Notes: generated by a model not told the origin, from the letters alone. A stretch of DNA of 64,000 nt from Coprococcus phoceensis (GCF_900104635.1 NZ_FNWC01000006.1:372001-436000); one strand, 5' to 3'. Numbered from the stretch's first letter, positions 10,938 to 20,224 are shown. Numbers and translations are program-made.

Positions 10938-12593
10938 TTGAAACATAGTTTGGTGGGAGAATTTTCATATGACACAAAACTGTTATATGACGCTTTGATT
11001 CGGAGTACAGATGAATATATATATATATGTAATATGAAGAACGGAGTATATCGTTATCCTTCGGGAATGGTGAAAGAATTTCAGTTTCCGAGGGAAGTGA
11101 TAAAAAATCCTCTACCTTATTGGAAAGAGGTAGTACATCCTGATGACTGGGAAACGTTTTATCTGTCGAATATGGAGATTGGGAAAGAAGGAAAAGATAA
11201 TCACCTTGTGGAATTTCGGATTCGTGCAAGGGATGGTGAGTATCACTGGGTGAAATGTCGGGGATATCTCATGCGGGATGAGAAGGATCAGCCGGCAGTG
11301 TTTGCCGGAGTGCTCAGTAAACTTGACAGAAAGCCGAGAATCGATGCGCTGACTTCGCTTTACACGAGTGAAGTTTTCTCAGAGGATTTTGCGAAAATGC
11401 TGGAAGAGAATGCATTTGGTGAGATTGGAATGTTTGTCGTGGGGATTGACCGATTTCGTAATATCAATGAGGGATACGGAAGGCAGACAGGGGATAAGGT
11501 GTTAAAGACAGTGGCAAAATTAATTTTAGAGCTGGTTCCGGAGGGGATTCGTGTCTACAGGCTGGAAGGGGATCATTTTGGAATTCTTGTGAAATATCCG
11601 AATGAAGAAATTGTGAAAAAATTGTATGATGCAATACGCTCGCGCTGCCAGTGTTACCGGGGGAATGGAAAGAGAAGACTTTTGATGACAGTGTCGGCAG
11701 GCTATGCAGAATATCCGAAAGATGCAGGTTCCTTTGTTGATCTGTATGAGTATACGGATTATGCGCTGCAATATGCAAAGGAGAACGGAAGAGACTGTCT
11801 GGAACTGTTTTCCCAGGAAATGTTGGCATATAGATCCAGAGAACTGGATATCATCCGACTGTTAAAGGAAGACATCTCGGACAATTTTCGAGCATTTTCT
11901 TTAAAATATCAACCGATTGTGGAAGGTGAGACGAAGGAAGTGATAGCTGTTGAGGCGCTTTTGCAATGGGACAATCCTCACATTGCAAATTTGGAGTATG
12001 ATGAGCTGAGTAAGTTTTTAGAAAAGAACAGGTTATTGAATCCAGTCGGACGATGGATGTTCCAGACTGGATGCATGGCACTGAAAAAGTGGCTGTCGGA
12101 GGGCTGGAATCTGTCTCTAAATTTGAACGTGTCTTATGCGCAGCTTTCGGACTGGAATTATATTCAGGAAATTATAATGATTGTAAAAAGCTCACAGGTT
12201 CTGCCGGAAAAGATTGTAATCGAAGTGGTGGACAGTTATTTTATCAGCGATATGAAGATTTATGAACAGGCTTTCAGAGCTATCAAAGAAAGCGGTATGA
12301 AGATCATGCTGGATGATTTTGGCGCAGATTACGCATCGATCGGTCTGCTGAAAAACGATCTGGTAGATATCGTGAAGGTGGACAGAACAATCGTGCGCCG
12401 TGTTGTCAAAAGCAGTTTTGATTTGGATTTCATCCGGTTTATAGTAAAAATATGTCATGACATGGAGATAGAGGTCTGCCTCGAAGGAGTGGCGGAGATG
12501 GAAGAATTAAAGCTCGTAGAAGATATGATTTTTGATTATATGCAGGGCGATTTGTTTGGAAAAGCAACCGATGCCAGATTGACTTTTAAATAG
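10938..12593 (+). CDS. PAS-GGDEF-EAL protein, probable c-di-GMP phosphodiesterase
   Basis: About 550-residue cytoplasmic signalling protein. Order of domains: PAS fold (about 10-125, ending in the FAGVLSKL type of strand), GGDEF domain (about 140-285) and EAL domain (about 300-550). The GGDEF signature reads EGDHF, so cyclase activity is unlikely and the domain may be regulatory. The EAL domain keeps its main catalytic positions: EALLQW, NLNVS, IVIEVVDS, MLDDFGAD, VKVD, CLEGVAE and MQGD. This points to hydrolysis of c-di-GMP. The start is uncertain: TTG 10938 touches the AGAGGAG site, and TTG 10950 or GTG 10953 are better spaced. It stands alone after the rpoC terminator. Confidence 0.85.
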   Translation: MKHSLVGEFSYDTKLLYDALIRSTDEYIYICNMKNGVYRYPSGMVKEFQFPREVIKNPLPYWKEVVHPDDWETFYLSNMEIGKEGKDNHLVEFRIRARDGEYHWVKCRGYLMRDEKDQPAVFAGVLSKLDRKPRIDALTSLYTSEVFSEDFAKMLEENAFGEIGMFVVGIDRFRNINEGYGRQTGDKVLKTVAKLILELVPEGIRVYRLEGDHFGILVKYPNEEIVKKLYDAIRSRCQCYRGNGKRRLLMTVSAGYAEYPKDAGSFVDLYEYTDYALQYAKENGRDCLELFSQEMLAYRSRELDIIRLLKEDISDNFRAFSLKYQPIVEGETKEVIAVEALLQWDNPHIANLEYDELSKFLEKNRLLNPVGRWMFQTGCMALKKWLSEGWNLSLNLNVSYAQLSDWNYIQEIIMIVKSSQVLPEKIVIEVVDSYFISDMKIYEQAFRAIKESGMKIMLDDFGADYASIGLLKNDLVDIVKVDRTIVRRVVKSSFDLDFIRFIVKICHDMEIEVCLEGVAEMEELKLVEDMIFDYMQGDLFGKATDARLTFK

Positions 12594-12644
12594 AGGAAGT
12601 TTATAATGAATTTGACTAAAAAAATGAAGACGAGGTGTATAACC

Positions 12645-13721
12645 ATGGATCAAAACAAATTAAACAGAGTATTAGAATCAATGAAAGAAACAGGAATTGA
12701 GCAGCTGCTCATTTCAGACCCGGCATCTATCAATTATCTGACAGGACGCTATGTAAACTGTATGGAAAGAATGCAGGTATTGTATCTGGATGTGGAAGGG
12801 AATCACAAATTTGTTATCGGAAAGTTATTCCCACAACCTGAGATGGGAGTAGAAGTTATTTACTTTGACGATACAGAGGACTGTGTAGCAAAATTAGCAA
12901 GTTACATGAGAAAAGGCACAAAGATCGGAGTTGATAAGATCTGGCCTGCAAAATTTTTACTTCGCCTGATGGAGCTTGGCGTGGGAACAGAATATATCAA
13001 TGCTTCATTTATCGTTGATAATATCCGTCAGATCAAGAGTGCAGAAGAACAGGACTTGATGAGACAGGCTTCCAGATTGAATGATCTTGGGTGTGAAAAA
13101 CTGATTCCACTTGTGTCAAAAGGTTATACAGAACTTGAGATGGGAGATAAACTTTTAGAGATCTATTTGGAACTCGGAGCAGAAGGACACTCATTTGAGC
13201 CAATTATCGCATATGGCGATAATGCAGCTGATCCACATCATGAGTCAGACAATTCTACAGGAAAAGTCGGAGATGCGGTAGTACTTGATATCGGATGTAT
13301 CAAAGACGGATACTGTGCAGATATGACAAGAACAGTGTTCATCGGAGAGGTATCTGACGAAGCGAGAAAGATCTATGAGATCGTTTTAGAGGCAAACAGA
13401 CGCGGAATTGCAGCGGCAAAACCGGGAGCAAGATATTGTGATGTTGACAATGCAGCGCGTGATTATATTACAGAGATGGGATACGGAGAATATTTTACAC
13501 ACAGAACAGGCCATAACATTGGTATGGAAGTTCATGAATACGGTGATGTTTCCGGAATCAATGAAAACGTATTGAAACCAGGTATGTGTTTCTCAGTAGA
13601 ACCAGGTATCTACGTTCCGGGTGTAGCAGGTGTTCGTATTGAAGATTTGGTACTGATTACAGAAGACGGATGTGAAGTACTGAACAATTTAAGCAAAGAA
13701 TTAACAGTTGTACCGGTTTAA
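12645..13721 (+). CDS. Xaa-Pro peptidase, M24B family
   Basis: About 358 residues. A dimetal aminopeptidase or dipeptidase that cleaves the bond before proline. The N-terminal creatinase-like domain spans about 1-125 and the pita-bread catalytic domain follows. Metal ligands are visible: two aspartates in VLDIGC...CADMTRTVF, the histidine in HRTGHNIGMEVHE, and glutamates in SVEPGIY and GVRIEDL. ATG 12645 (MDQNKLNRV) follows CGAGGTG and gives the usual family length. An in-frame ATG at 12606, which would add 13 residues, also has a fair ribosome site (GAGGAAG). It precedes pepD by 9 bp, suggesting a peptide-catabolism operon. Confidence 0.93.
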   Translation: MDQNKLNRVLESMKETGIEQLLISDPASINYLTGRYVNCMERMQVLYLDVEGNHKFVIGKLFPQPEMGVEVIYFDDTEDCVAKLASYMRKGTKIGVDKIWPAKFLLRLMELGVGTEYINASFIVDNIRQIKSAEEQDLMRQASRLNDLGCEKLIPLVSKGYTELEMGDKLLEIYLELGAEGHSFEPIIAYGDNAADPHHESDNSTGKVGDAVVLDIGCIKDGYCADMTRTVFIGEVSDEARKIYEIVLEANRRGIAAAKPGARYCDVDNAARDYITEMGYGEYFTHRTGHNIGMEVHEYGDVSGINENVLKPGMCFSVEPGIYVPGVAGVRIEDLVLITEDGCEVLNNLSKELTVVPV

Positions 13722-13730
13722 GGAGTAAAG

Positions 13731-15161
13731 ATGACAGATTTAGAAAAGATTATCTCTTATTTTAAACAAATTTCAAAAATACCAAGAACTTCCGGAGATG
13801 AGCAGGCAATCAGTGATTATTTGGTGGCGTTTGCAAAAGAACGTAATCTTGAAGTGATTCAGGATGAATACAACAATGTCATTATTAAGAAACCGGCGTT
13901 TCCGGGGGAAGAGCATAGAAGACCAATTATTTTCCAAGGACATATTGACATGGTCTATGTCAAGACAGAAGACTCTGATCATCGTTATGAGGACGGAATC
14001 GAGGTTCTGGATAATGGGGAGTTCCTCTATGCAAAAGATACGACGCTTGGGGCAGATAACGGAATTGCAGTCTGCTATGCGTTAATGCTTTTAGACAGCA
14101 AAGATATCAAAAACCCACCGTTAGAATTTATTTTTACAGTGGATGAAGAAGTCGGCATGAAAGGTGCAGAGAATTTGGATATGAGTGTGCTGGAAGGAAA
14201 GGCGCTGATCAATCTGGATTCGGAAGAAGAGGGAATCTTTTGTGTCGGATGTGCCGGTGGAGTGCGCAATACATTTGAGCTTCCGATAGAAAGAGAAGAA
14301 AAACATGGAACATATGTGCCGGTGGAAGTGTCATTTGGCAAATTGCAGGGTGGACATTCCGGTGCGGATATCCATTTGGAGAGAGGAAATGCAATCAAGC
14401 TTTTAGGACGAATTCTCTATGCGCTGAACGATTTTGGTTTTGAGATCGGAGCAGTGGAGGCGAAAGGCAAGATGAACGTTATTTGTCATTCGGCAAAGAT
14501 GGAATGTTTTGTGAGACCTGAAGATGTAGAGCGATTCACAGAATGTCTGAAAGCATGTGAGGCTGTATTCCAGAATGAGCTGCAGTTCTCAGATGAAGTA
14601 GAGGTTCTCGTTGAGGTCAAGCCGGAAGTGGACAGCTGTACGGTTTACACAGAAAAGACAGCTTCGAATGTGAAGAATGCGTTACTGCTTTTGCCAAATG
14701 GTATCATAAGCTGGTCAATGGGTGTGAAAGGTCTTGTTCAGACATCTACAAACTTAGGTGTGATGGAAGAAGAGGATGGAAAGCTTGTGATCGGAAGTCT
14801 TGTGAGAAGTTCGGTAGAATCACAGAAATCCATTGTGAAGAGCCAGATCGAAGCAGTTGCAGATGTACTTGGCGGAAAGAGCATCTCCTCAAGCGACTAT
14901 CCGGGCTGGGAGTTTAAGAAAGAATCTCCGCTTCGTGATCTTGCGATTGAAAAATATGAAGCGTTATTTGGAAAGAAGGCAGTGATCGAGGCGATTCATG
15001 CAGGACTGGAATGTGGATTCTGGGATGGCAAGATGGAAAACGTGGATATTATCTCCATGGGACCGGATATGATGGATGTACATACGGTAAAAGAGCGTGT
15101 GTCCAAGCAGTCAATCGACAATGTATGGAAATTATTAAAAGAGATTGTAGAGGCATATTAA
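13731..15161 (+). CDS. pepD: Aminoacyl-histidine dipeptidase, M20C family
   Basis: 476-residue zinc peptidase that hydrolyses dipeptides such as Xaa-His in the cytoplasm. Metal and catalytic residues: QGHIDMVY (H and catalytic D), DTTLGADNGIAV (bridging D), TVDEEVGMKGA (catalytic base EE), NLDSEEEG, and the C-terminal AIHAGLECG. The inserted lid domain, with the GKLQGGHSGADIHLERGNA signature, is intact. Length is standard. AAGGAG stands before the ATG, and the terminator at 15175 closes the two-gene unit. Confidence 0.94.
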   Translation: MTDLEKIISYFKQISKIPRTSGDEQAISDYLVAFAKERNLEVIQDEYNNVIIKKPAFPGEEHRRPIIFQGHIDMVYVKTEDSDHRYEDGIEVLDNGEFLYAKDTTLGADNGIAVCYALMLLDSKDIKNPPLEFIFTVDEEVGMKGAENLDMSVLEGKALINLDSEEEGIFCVGCAGGVRNTFELPIEREEKHGTYVPVEVSFGKLQGGHSGADIHLERGNAIKLLGRILYALNDFGFEIGAVEAKGKMNVICHSAKMECFVRPEDVERFTECLKACEAVFQNELQFSDEVEVLVEVKPEVDSCTVYTEKTASNVKNALLLLPNGIISWSMGVKGLVQTSTNLGVMEEEDGKLVIGSLVRSSVESQKSIVKSQIEAVADVLGGKSISSSDYPGWEFKKESPLRDLAIEKYEALFGKKAVIEAIHAGLECGFWDGKMENVDIISMGPDMMDVHTVKERVSKQSIDNVWKLLKEIVEAY

Positions 15162-15174
15162 AAACAATCATTAG

Positions 15175-15214
15175 AAAAAATCATCGGAATCTTTTTAAAG
15201 ACCGATGATTTTTT
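15175..15214. terminator. Bidirectional terminator between convergent genes
   Basis: A 13-bp stem (AAAAAATCATCGG at 15175-15187 with its complement at 15202-15214) with T-runs in both directions. It can serve pepD on the plus strand and the Spo0A_C gene on the minus strand. Confidence 0.85.
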
Positions 15215-15230
15215 TCTTTTGTCTGGGAGA

Positions 15231-15731
15231 TTAATGATGTTTCATACGAAGATAATCAGAAATGACAGCAATGAATTCGGAATTTGTAGGCTTTCCGGTA
15301 GCAGGATTGATACTGTAACCAAATAAGGAGGTGATAAATTCTGAGTTTCCTCTGGTAAATGCAATTTCAATTGCATGGCGTATGGCACGCTCCACTCGGC
15401 TTGAAGTTGTTTTGTTTTTTATGGCAACTTCCGGATATAATACTTTTGTGATCGCATTGAGTGTATCTCTGTCGTGCATCGTAATCTGTACGGCATCTTT
15501 CAGATACTGATACCCCATGATGTGAGAGGGAATACCAATCTCATGTATGAGAGATACGATACGAGTTTCCAAAGGCTCGCCGGAAATATCAGGTATGGCT
15601 TCGGGAAGTGTGAAAGACGTATTGATGTTGCTGTCTTTTGAAAGACGTGCCAATTGTTTTAGAATTTCCAACATGTTTGAACTGGAGATCTCTAGATTCA
15701 ATTGAAGTTTGTAAGGTTCTGTGTAATGCAT
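15231..15731 (-). CDS. Stand-alone Spo0A C-terminal (DNA-binding) domain protein
   Basis: 166 residues. From about residue 52 onward it matches the Spo0A effector domain: [18 protein letters not shown], the recognition region TKVLYP...[18 protein letters not shown]...SLFGY and [13 protein letters not shown]. Full Spo0A has about 260 residues with a receiver domain; here the first 50 residues show no receiver fold or phosphorylatable aspartate site. It is therefore not the phosphorelay regulator itself, but may bind related DNA sites or compete for them. AGGAG lies upstream of the ATG on the minus strand. The upstream region carries repeats described separately. Domain call strong; role unknown. 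Confidence 0.85.
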   Translation of the reverse strand: MHYTEPYKLQLNLEISSSNMLEILKQLARLSKDSNINTSFTLPEAIPDISGEPLETRIVSLIHEIGIPSHIMGYQYLKDAVQITMHDRDTLNAITKVLYPEVAIKNKTTSSRVERAIRHAIEIAFTRGNSEFITSLFGYSINPATGKPTNSEFIAVISDYLRMKHH

Positions 15732-15738
15732 AATAATT

Positions 15739-15836
15739 CTCCTAATTCTGTAAGATATTTGTGTGTTTTCAAACTATTTCTATTATCCTCCTAATTCTGA
15801 CAAAATACAATTGTATTTCTTGGCATTATTTGCCAA
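15739..15836. promoter_or_regulatory. Repeat-rich divergent control region
   Basis: Between the Spo0A_C gene (minus) and the HD gene (plus) lie two copies of CTCCTAATTCTG (15739-15750 and 15788-15799), each containing the complement of a ribosome site. A perfect 16-bp palindrome, AAATACAA/TTGTATTT, is at 15803-15818. An inverted repeat TTGGCA-N5-TGCCAA is at 15820-15836. On the minus strand the outer copy reads TTTTGTCAGAAT, which resembles a Spo0A box with one inserted base. A regulatory role is inferred. Confidence 0.45.
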
Positions 15837-15868
15837 TTCTTAGGAATATAGCAAAAAAAACAAGACTA

Positions 15869-15897
15869 TTTACAGAAAGTGAGATTTGTATTAGAAT
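15869..15897 (+). promoter_or_regulatory. Sigma-A promoter for the HD hydrolase unit
   Basis: TTTACA (15869-15874), 17-bp spacer, TAGAAT (15892-15897), about 37 bp before the ATG at 15934. Confidence 0.65.
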
Positions 15898-15933
15898 AGA
15901 GAGAAAGAGTTTTGGAAAAGGAGTTTTGAAGAA

Positions 15934-16503
15934 ATGAGTATTTCAAGAGAACAAGCACATGATATTTTAATGAAATATATGAAAGGAGAGGCTTACATTC
16001 AACATTCTTATGCGGTTGAAGCGATTATGAAAGGAATTGCAAAGAGACTCGCCCCGGAAGAAGAGGAATTTTGGGGAATCGTAGGATTACTGCATGATCT
16101 GGATGAAGAACATTGTGACTGGAAGAACCACCCAGAAGTACACGGGTCTACTTCTGTCGAAATCCTGAAAAAAGAAGGAGTGGACGATAAGGTGCTGCAT
16201 GACGCAATCTGTGCACACAATCCAAAATGTGGTGTGAAAGCAAAGACAAATCTTCAGTACGCAGTGCTGGCGGCGGATCCGATGAGCGGATTTGTAAAGG
16301 CAGTTGCACAGATTTATCCGGATAAGAAGATTGCAAGCGTAAAACATAAATCCGTTATGAAACGTTTCAATGAGATGAGATTTGCGGCAGGTGCGAACCG
16401 TGATTACATGGAATCCATCGAATTTACTAAGTTAAGCCTGGATGACTTGATTGATATTGCATTGGAAGAGATGGGCAAAATTTCAGATATACTGGGACTG
16501 TAA
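15934..16503 (+). CDS. HD-domain phosphohydrolase
   Basis: 189-residue soluble HD-fold protein. The metal-binding pattern is visible: IQHSYAVEAI (first H), GLLHDLDEEH (the HD pair at about 54-55), and downstream CAHNPKCG, which supplies further ligands. Small HD proteins of this type hydrolyse phosphate esters or nucleotides, but the substrate cannot be read from sequence. AAAGGAG precedes the ATG. The AEC transporter starts 3 bp after its stop and YesM follows, so the three are probably one transcript. Confidence 0.85.
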   Translation: MSISREQAHDILMKYMKGEAYIQHSYAVEAIMKGIAKRLAPEEEEFWGIVGLLHDLDEEHCDWKNHPEVHGSTSVEILKKEGVDDKVLHDAICAHNPKCGVKAKTNLQYAVLAADPMSGFVKAVAQIYPDKKIASVKHKSVMKRFNEMRFAAGANRDYMESIEFTKLSLDDLIDIALEEMGKISDILGL

Positions 16504-16506
16504 CAG

Positions 16507-17418
16507 ATGATATTAAAGAATATGCTCAACATGCAGATGATGATGTTTCTGCTTGTTTTAATCGGCTTTTTGATACGAAAACAAAATATTGTCGAGACAG
16601 AAGGAAGGAAAAATATGGTGGATCTGTGTCTCTATGTGACACTCCCATTCAATATTTTGAATTCCTTTTTTGTCGATTGGAAATGGGAAATGCTTATTTC
16701 GTGCAGTGTGATTTTGCTATTGTCAGTCGGATACAATGCAGTCAGTGTTTTTCTGAGTTCGGTGTTGTTTAAAAAAGCGCCACAGGACAGGAAGAAGACG
16801 CTGCGATATGGGACGATTGTCTCCAATGGTGGATTTTTGGGGAATCCGATTATTGAGGGAGTGTACGGGACGAGCGGATTGTTTTACGCTTCCATTTTTA
16901 TGATCCCGGTGCGGATTGTGATGTGGAGTGTTGGAATATCGGTATTTTTAAAAGGGAAGAGAGAAAATATTTTGAAAAAGGTGCTGACGCATCCGTGTAT
17001 TATCGCAGTTTATGTCGGCGCAATACTAATGGGAACAGGAGTTGTATTGCCGGAGTTTCTGATGAAAACTATTTCGGGGTTAAGCAGCTGCAATACACCG
17101 CTTAGCATGATGCTTGTAGGGATGATGTTGGCGGAGATGAACCCGAGAGGACTCATTGACCGGACTATGTTGTTTTATACAGGTGTCCGTCTGATTGTGA
17201 TCCCTGGAGTTGTCTTTTTACTGACGATGTTTTTGGACATTGATCCGCTGCTTCGCGGGATTGCTGTCATCATTGCAGGAATGCCGGCTCCGATCACAAC
17301 GGCGCTGCTTTCAGCGAAATACGACGGGGACGAGACATATGCTACGGGAATGATATTTGTCACGACGATAGTATCGCTTATCACGCTCCCAATTTGGTGT
17401 GTGGCATTGGGAATGTAG
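16507..17418 (+). CDS. AEC-family membrane transporter
   Basis: 303-residue integral membrane protein of the auxin efflux carrier family. About ten hydrophobic helices are seen, including MMMFLLVLIGFLI and MLISCSVILLLSVGYNAV. The family asparagine/glycine-rich turns are present (NGGFLGNPIIEGVYG in the first half, IAGMPAPITTALLSAKYDGD near the end). Bacterial relatives export or import organic acids such as malate; the substrate here is unknown. It has no clear ribosome site of its own, so it may be translated by coupling to the HD gene. The sensor kinase downstream could respond to the same compound, but that is inference. Confidence 0.88.
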   Translation: MILKNMLNMQMMMFLLVLIGFLIRKQNIVETEGRKNMVDLCLYVTLPFNILNSFFVDWKWEMLISCSVILLLSVGYNAVSVFLSSVLFKKAPQDRKKTLRYGTIVSNGGFLGNPIIEGVYGTSGLFYASIFMIPVRIVMWSVGISVFLKGKRENILKKVLTHPCIIAVYVGAILMGTGVVLPEFLMKTISGLSSCNTPLSMMLVGMMLAEMNPRGLIDRTMLFYTGVRLIVIPGVVFLLTMFLDIDPLLRGIAVIIAGMPAPITTALLSAKYDGDETYATGMIFVTTIVSLITLPIWCVALGM

Positions 17419-17447
17419 CTAAAAATAGAAATAGAGGAGTGTGGGTG

Positions 17448-19286
17448 TTGAAGAAAATAAAAGAGTGGGGGAAGTCTTTGAATAACCGGCTTATGGGGAT
17501 CATTTTGCTGTGCGGGATCGTGCCGGTTATTTTTATTGTCCTGTTTGTGGCAAGTTCTTACAGGCGGGGAATTATGGAAAAAACGGAGTCTATGGTGGAG
17601 AATGAGATGGAGTATGTCTCATCGCTGATTTCCGGAAGATTGAATCATGCGATTGAAATCTGCAAAGCAGCATACGATGAAGAATATGAAAATGCATGGA
17701 GGGAATATCAAATTGGGAAGCAGTCAGAGGAGCTGTTTCGTGAGAGGGTGAAAAAACGGCTGGAACGTATGTTTTATCTAGAACAAAGCTATGACACATT
17801 TTTGTTTTACGAGAAGGGAAAAGAATTTCCTTTTTGCTATAGTGTAAGAGAGGAAGGTACAGTTCCTGACCGCATGAAGAATATACATGAGCCAATTCGA
17901 GAAATTAGAAAGCAGGAGAGGTTGGATGTGCAGATGCTCGTGATAAACGGGCGTATTTTTATCGTGCAGAATCTGTATGCGGATTCTGCGCAGGGGATAT
18001 TTGGAACATTGGCAATTGAACTGAATGTATCCAGACTGTTTCATGATATTCAGCCCAAAATAGCAGAGGAGACGGCGATTTATCTGAACCAAGTAGAGAA
18101 TCGTGTGATGATACAGGGCGAAATTAAAGAGGAATGGCAGAAGAAAATGGAGAAGGAGCTTTTACAGCAGTTTGGACGAAGGGAATCGTATAAGCAGATT
18201 AGTATACATAATCTGGAGTACAGCGGATATATGCGAAGCAATCGTCAGGAGTATTATAATTTAGAAATCATCTATCTGTCTTCAAATAGACAGTTGTATA
18301 TTGAAGTGTACGAGTTTTACAAAGTGATTCTCTTTATTATCCTGCTTATGATCCCTCTGTTTGTATATGTGTTTTACTTTTTGAAGATTCATATTTCCAA
18401 GCCAATCACAAAGATGATCGATGCGTCAAAAGCGATTGAACGAGGGGCAATCGGGACAATTGTGCAGGATGAAAAGATGCCGAATATAGAATTTGAGTAT
18501 TTGCGGGAAGCATTTAATAAGATGTCAAAACAGGTAAAGTATTTGTTTGATTATGCTTATGATGAAAAAATGGCAAGGAAAGATGCAAAAATCATGGCGC
18601 TTCAGGCGCAGATCAATCCCCATTTTTTAAATAATACGCTGGAAATGATGAACTGGCAGGCAAGAATGTCAGGCAATCTGGAGGTGTCGAGTATGATTGA
18701 ATCTTTAGGAGTTGTACTTGATTATAATATGAATCGGGAATCAAAGCGTCTTACAACTCTTTCTCAGGAACTCCGGTGTGCGGATGCGTATTTTCATATT
18801 ATATCAAAGCGTTTTGGAAAGAGACTTACCGTGGAGAAGGAGATTGATCAGAAACTGCTTTCAATCAAAGTTCCTCAGCTTGTGCTCCAGCCGATGATAG
18901 AAAATGCGGTCGTTCACGGTATTGAACGAATTAAGCAGGGGATAATTAAGATAAAAATACACAGCGACGTGGAAAACGTTTATCTTCAGGTGATGAATAG
19001 TGGAAAACCGCTCACAAAAGAGGCGAAAGAACGAATTGAAACATTGCTGAATCAAAGACCGGAGGAGATTGCCAAGGAGATGGGGCATCATGTCTCGCTT
19101 GCGATTCGGAATATTAACGAGCGGGTGAAATTGATCTATGGAGAAGAGTATGGACTTTGTATTGAACAAGAGGGGGAATATATTGTGTCAACGATTGTGA
19201 TTCCGGTACGTGAAAAGAAAGTGGAGATGGAGCGTGACAGCCGGGAGAATGTAAGAAAACGTCTGGAAGAGACGGGGCGTTTTTAA
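17448..19286 (+). CDS. YesM-type sensor histidine kinase
   Basis: About 612 residues. Transmembrane helix 1 is at about 15-38 (GIILLCGIVPVIFIVLFVA), an extracytoplasmic sensor region at about 40-290, helix 2 at about 293-313, and a HAMP linker follows (ISKPITKMIDASKAIERG). The His_kinase domain has the phospho-accepting histidine in QINPHFLNNTLEMM (about H392). The HATPase domain has PMIENAVVHGIE as its N-box. The start is taken at TTG 17448, or GTG 17445, 5-8 bases after AGAGGAG; both lie just beyond the end of the AEC gene. It pairs with the YesN-type regulator downstream. The ligand is unknown; relatives often control carbohydrate uptake genes. Confidence 0.92.
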   Translation: MKKIKEWGKSLNNRLMGIILLCGIVPVIFIVLFVASSYRRGIMEKTESMVENEMEYVSSLISGRLNHAIEICKAAYDEEYENAWREYQIGKQSEELFRERVKKRLERMFYLEQSYDTFLFYEKGKEFPFCYSVREEGTVPDRMKNIHEPIREIRKQERLDVQMLVINGRIFIVQNLYADSAQGIFGTLAIELNVSRLFHDIQPKIAEETAIYLNQVENRVMIQGEIKEEWQKKMEKELLQQFGRRESYKQISIHNLEYSGYMRSNRQEYYNLEIIYLSSNRQLYIEVYEFYKVILFIILLMIPLFVYVFYFLKIHISKPITKMIDASKAIERGAIGTIVQDEKMPNIEFEYLREAFNKMSKQVKYLFDYAYDEKMARKDAKIMALQAQINPHFLNNTLEMMNWQARMSGNLEVSSMIESLGVVLDYNMNRESKRLTTLSQELRCADAYFHIISKRFGKRLTVEKEIDQKLLSIKVPQLVLQPMIENAVVHGIERIKQGIIKIKIHSDVENVYLQVMNSGKPLTKEAKERIETLLNQRPEEIAKEMGHHVSLAIRNINERVKLIYGEEYGLCIEQEGEYIVSTIVIPVREKKVEMERDSRENVRKRLEETGRF

Positions 19287-19317
19287 ACGGGATTCCCTGA
19301 AAGGGGCAGAAAAGGTT

Positions 19318-19345
19318 TTGACAAGTTTTTTGGGACGTGTATAAT
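19318..19345 (+). promoter_or_regulatory. Strong sigma-A promoter before the YesN-type gene
   Basis: TTGACA (19318-19323), 16-bp spacer, TATAAT (19340-19345), both hexamers perfect, 39 bp before the GTG start. The regulator can therefore be expressed separately from its kinase. Confidence 0.75.
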
Positions 19346-19384
19346 AAGAGATGGTTTGTTGATGTAAGGCAGAGGGTGTGAGAA

Positions 19385-20131
19385 GTGAACAAAGTAGTAA
19401 TTGTTGATGACGAATTGATTATCGTAGAAGGATTGACAAAGACACTCCCGTGGGAGCAGTGGAACTGCAAAATCGTTGCAACGGCAAGCGATGGGGAAGA
19501 AGGACGCAAGATTATCGAACAGTATCATCCGGACCTTGTTTTTTCTGATATTGCCATGCCAGGAGTTGACGGGTTGAAGATGATAGCGGGATTAAAATCA
19601 GAGTTTCCGGATATGGAGATCAGTATTTTGACAGGATATCGCGATTTTGAGTATGCGCAGGAAGCAGTTCGGCTAGGCGTGCGAAGATTTCTTTTGAAAC
19701 CCTCCAGCATGAAAGAGATTGAAGAAGCGGTGGAGGCTATGGTTCAAGGACTCGGAAAGAAAGCAGCAATTTCTAAGGCGGAGGGCCCAAAAGAAAAATG
19801 TGATATGGCAAATAGTTTTATTGTGAAAAATGCAATGAGATATATAGAAAATCACTACACAGAGAGATTGACGCTTTTGGAAGTAGCAGAGCAGACTTAT
19901 GTCAGTCAGTGGCATCTGAGTAAATTGTTGAATAAGCATACCGGTCACAGTTTTTCTGAGCTTTTGAACAGAACGAGGATTGCAAAAGCGCAGGAGCTGC
20001 TGAAAGAACAGTCTCTTCGGATTGGTGATATTGCAGAGCAGGTAGGATTTTTGGACATGGCACATTTTTCCAGAGTGTTTAAGAAAATTGTCGGAATGTC
20101 GGCGAATGAATATAGAAATATGATGAGTTAA
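19385..20131 (+). CDS. YesN-type response regulator (receiver plus AraC HTH)
   Basis: 248-residue DNA-binding response regulator. The receiver domain spans about 1-120 with acidic pocket VDDE at 8-11, phospho-acceptor D55 in VFSDIAMPGVDG, and the later conserved lysine in LLKPSS. The AraC-type double helix-turn-helix is at about 145-246 (LTLLEVAEQTYVSQWHLSKL and LRIGDIAEQVGFLDMAHFSR). The start is GTG at 19385 with a weak purine-rich ribosome site. It is the partner of the YesM-type kinase upstream. A terminator follows the stop. Target genes are unknown; neighbouring AEC transport is one candidate. Confidence 0.93.
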   Translation: MNKVVIVDDELIIVEGLTKTLPWEQWNCKIVATASDGEEGRKIIEQYHPDLVFSDIAMPGVDGLKMIAGLKSEFPDMEISILTGYRDFEYAQEAVRLGVRRFLLKPSSMKEIEEAVEAMVQGLGKKAAISKAEGPKEKCDMANSFIVKNAMRYIENHYTERLTLLEVAEQTYVSQWHLSKLLNKHTGHSFSELLNRTRIAKAQELLKEQSLRIGDIAEQVGFLDMAHFSRVFKKIVGMSANEYRNMMS

Positions 20132-20142
20132 GTGAAACAGAG

Positions 20143-20184
20143 TAAGAAATAATTCAGTTTTTTGGGATTATTTCTTATTTTTTT
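20143..20184 (+). terminator. Terminator after the YesN-type gene
   Basis: An 11-bp stem TAAGAAATAAT (20143-20153) with its complement at 20167-20177, a 13-base loop, then seven T's. Confidence 0.85.
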
Positions 20185-20195
20185 GATTTGGATAC

Positions 20196-20224
20196 TTGAC
20201 TTTTGGAAAGAATCATACTACACT
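20196..20224 (+). promoter_or_regulatory. Promoter for the str operon (rpsL)
   Basis: TTGACT (20196-20201), 17-bp spacer, TACACT (20219-20224). It would give a leader of about 90 nt before the rpsL ATG. Confidence 0.6.
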
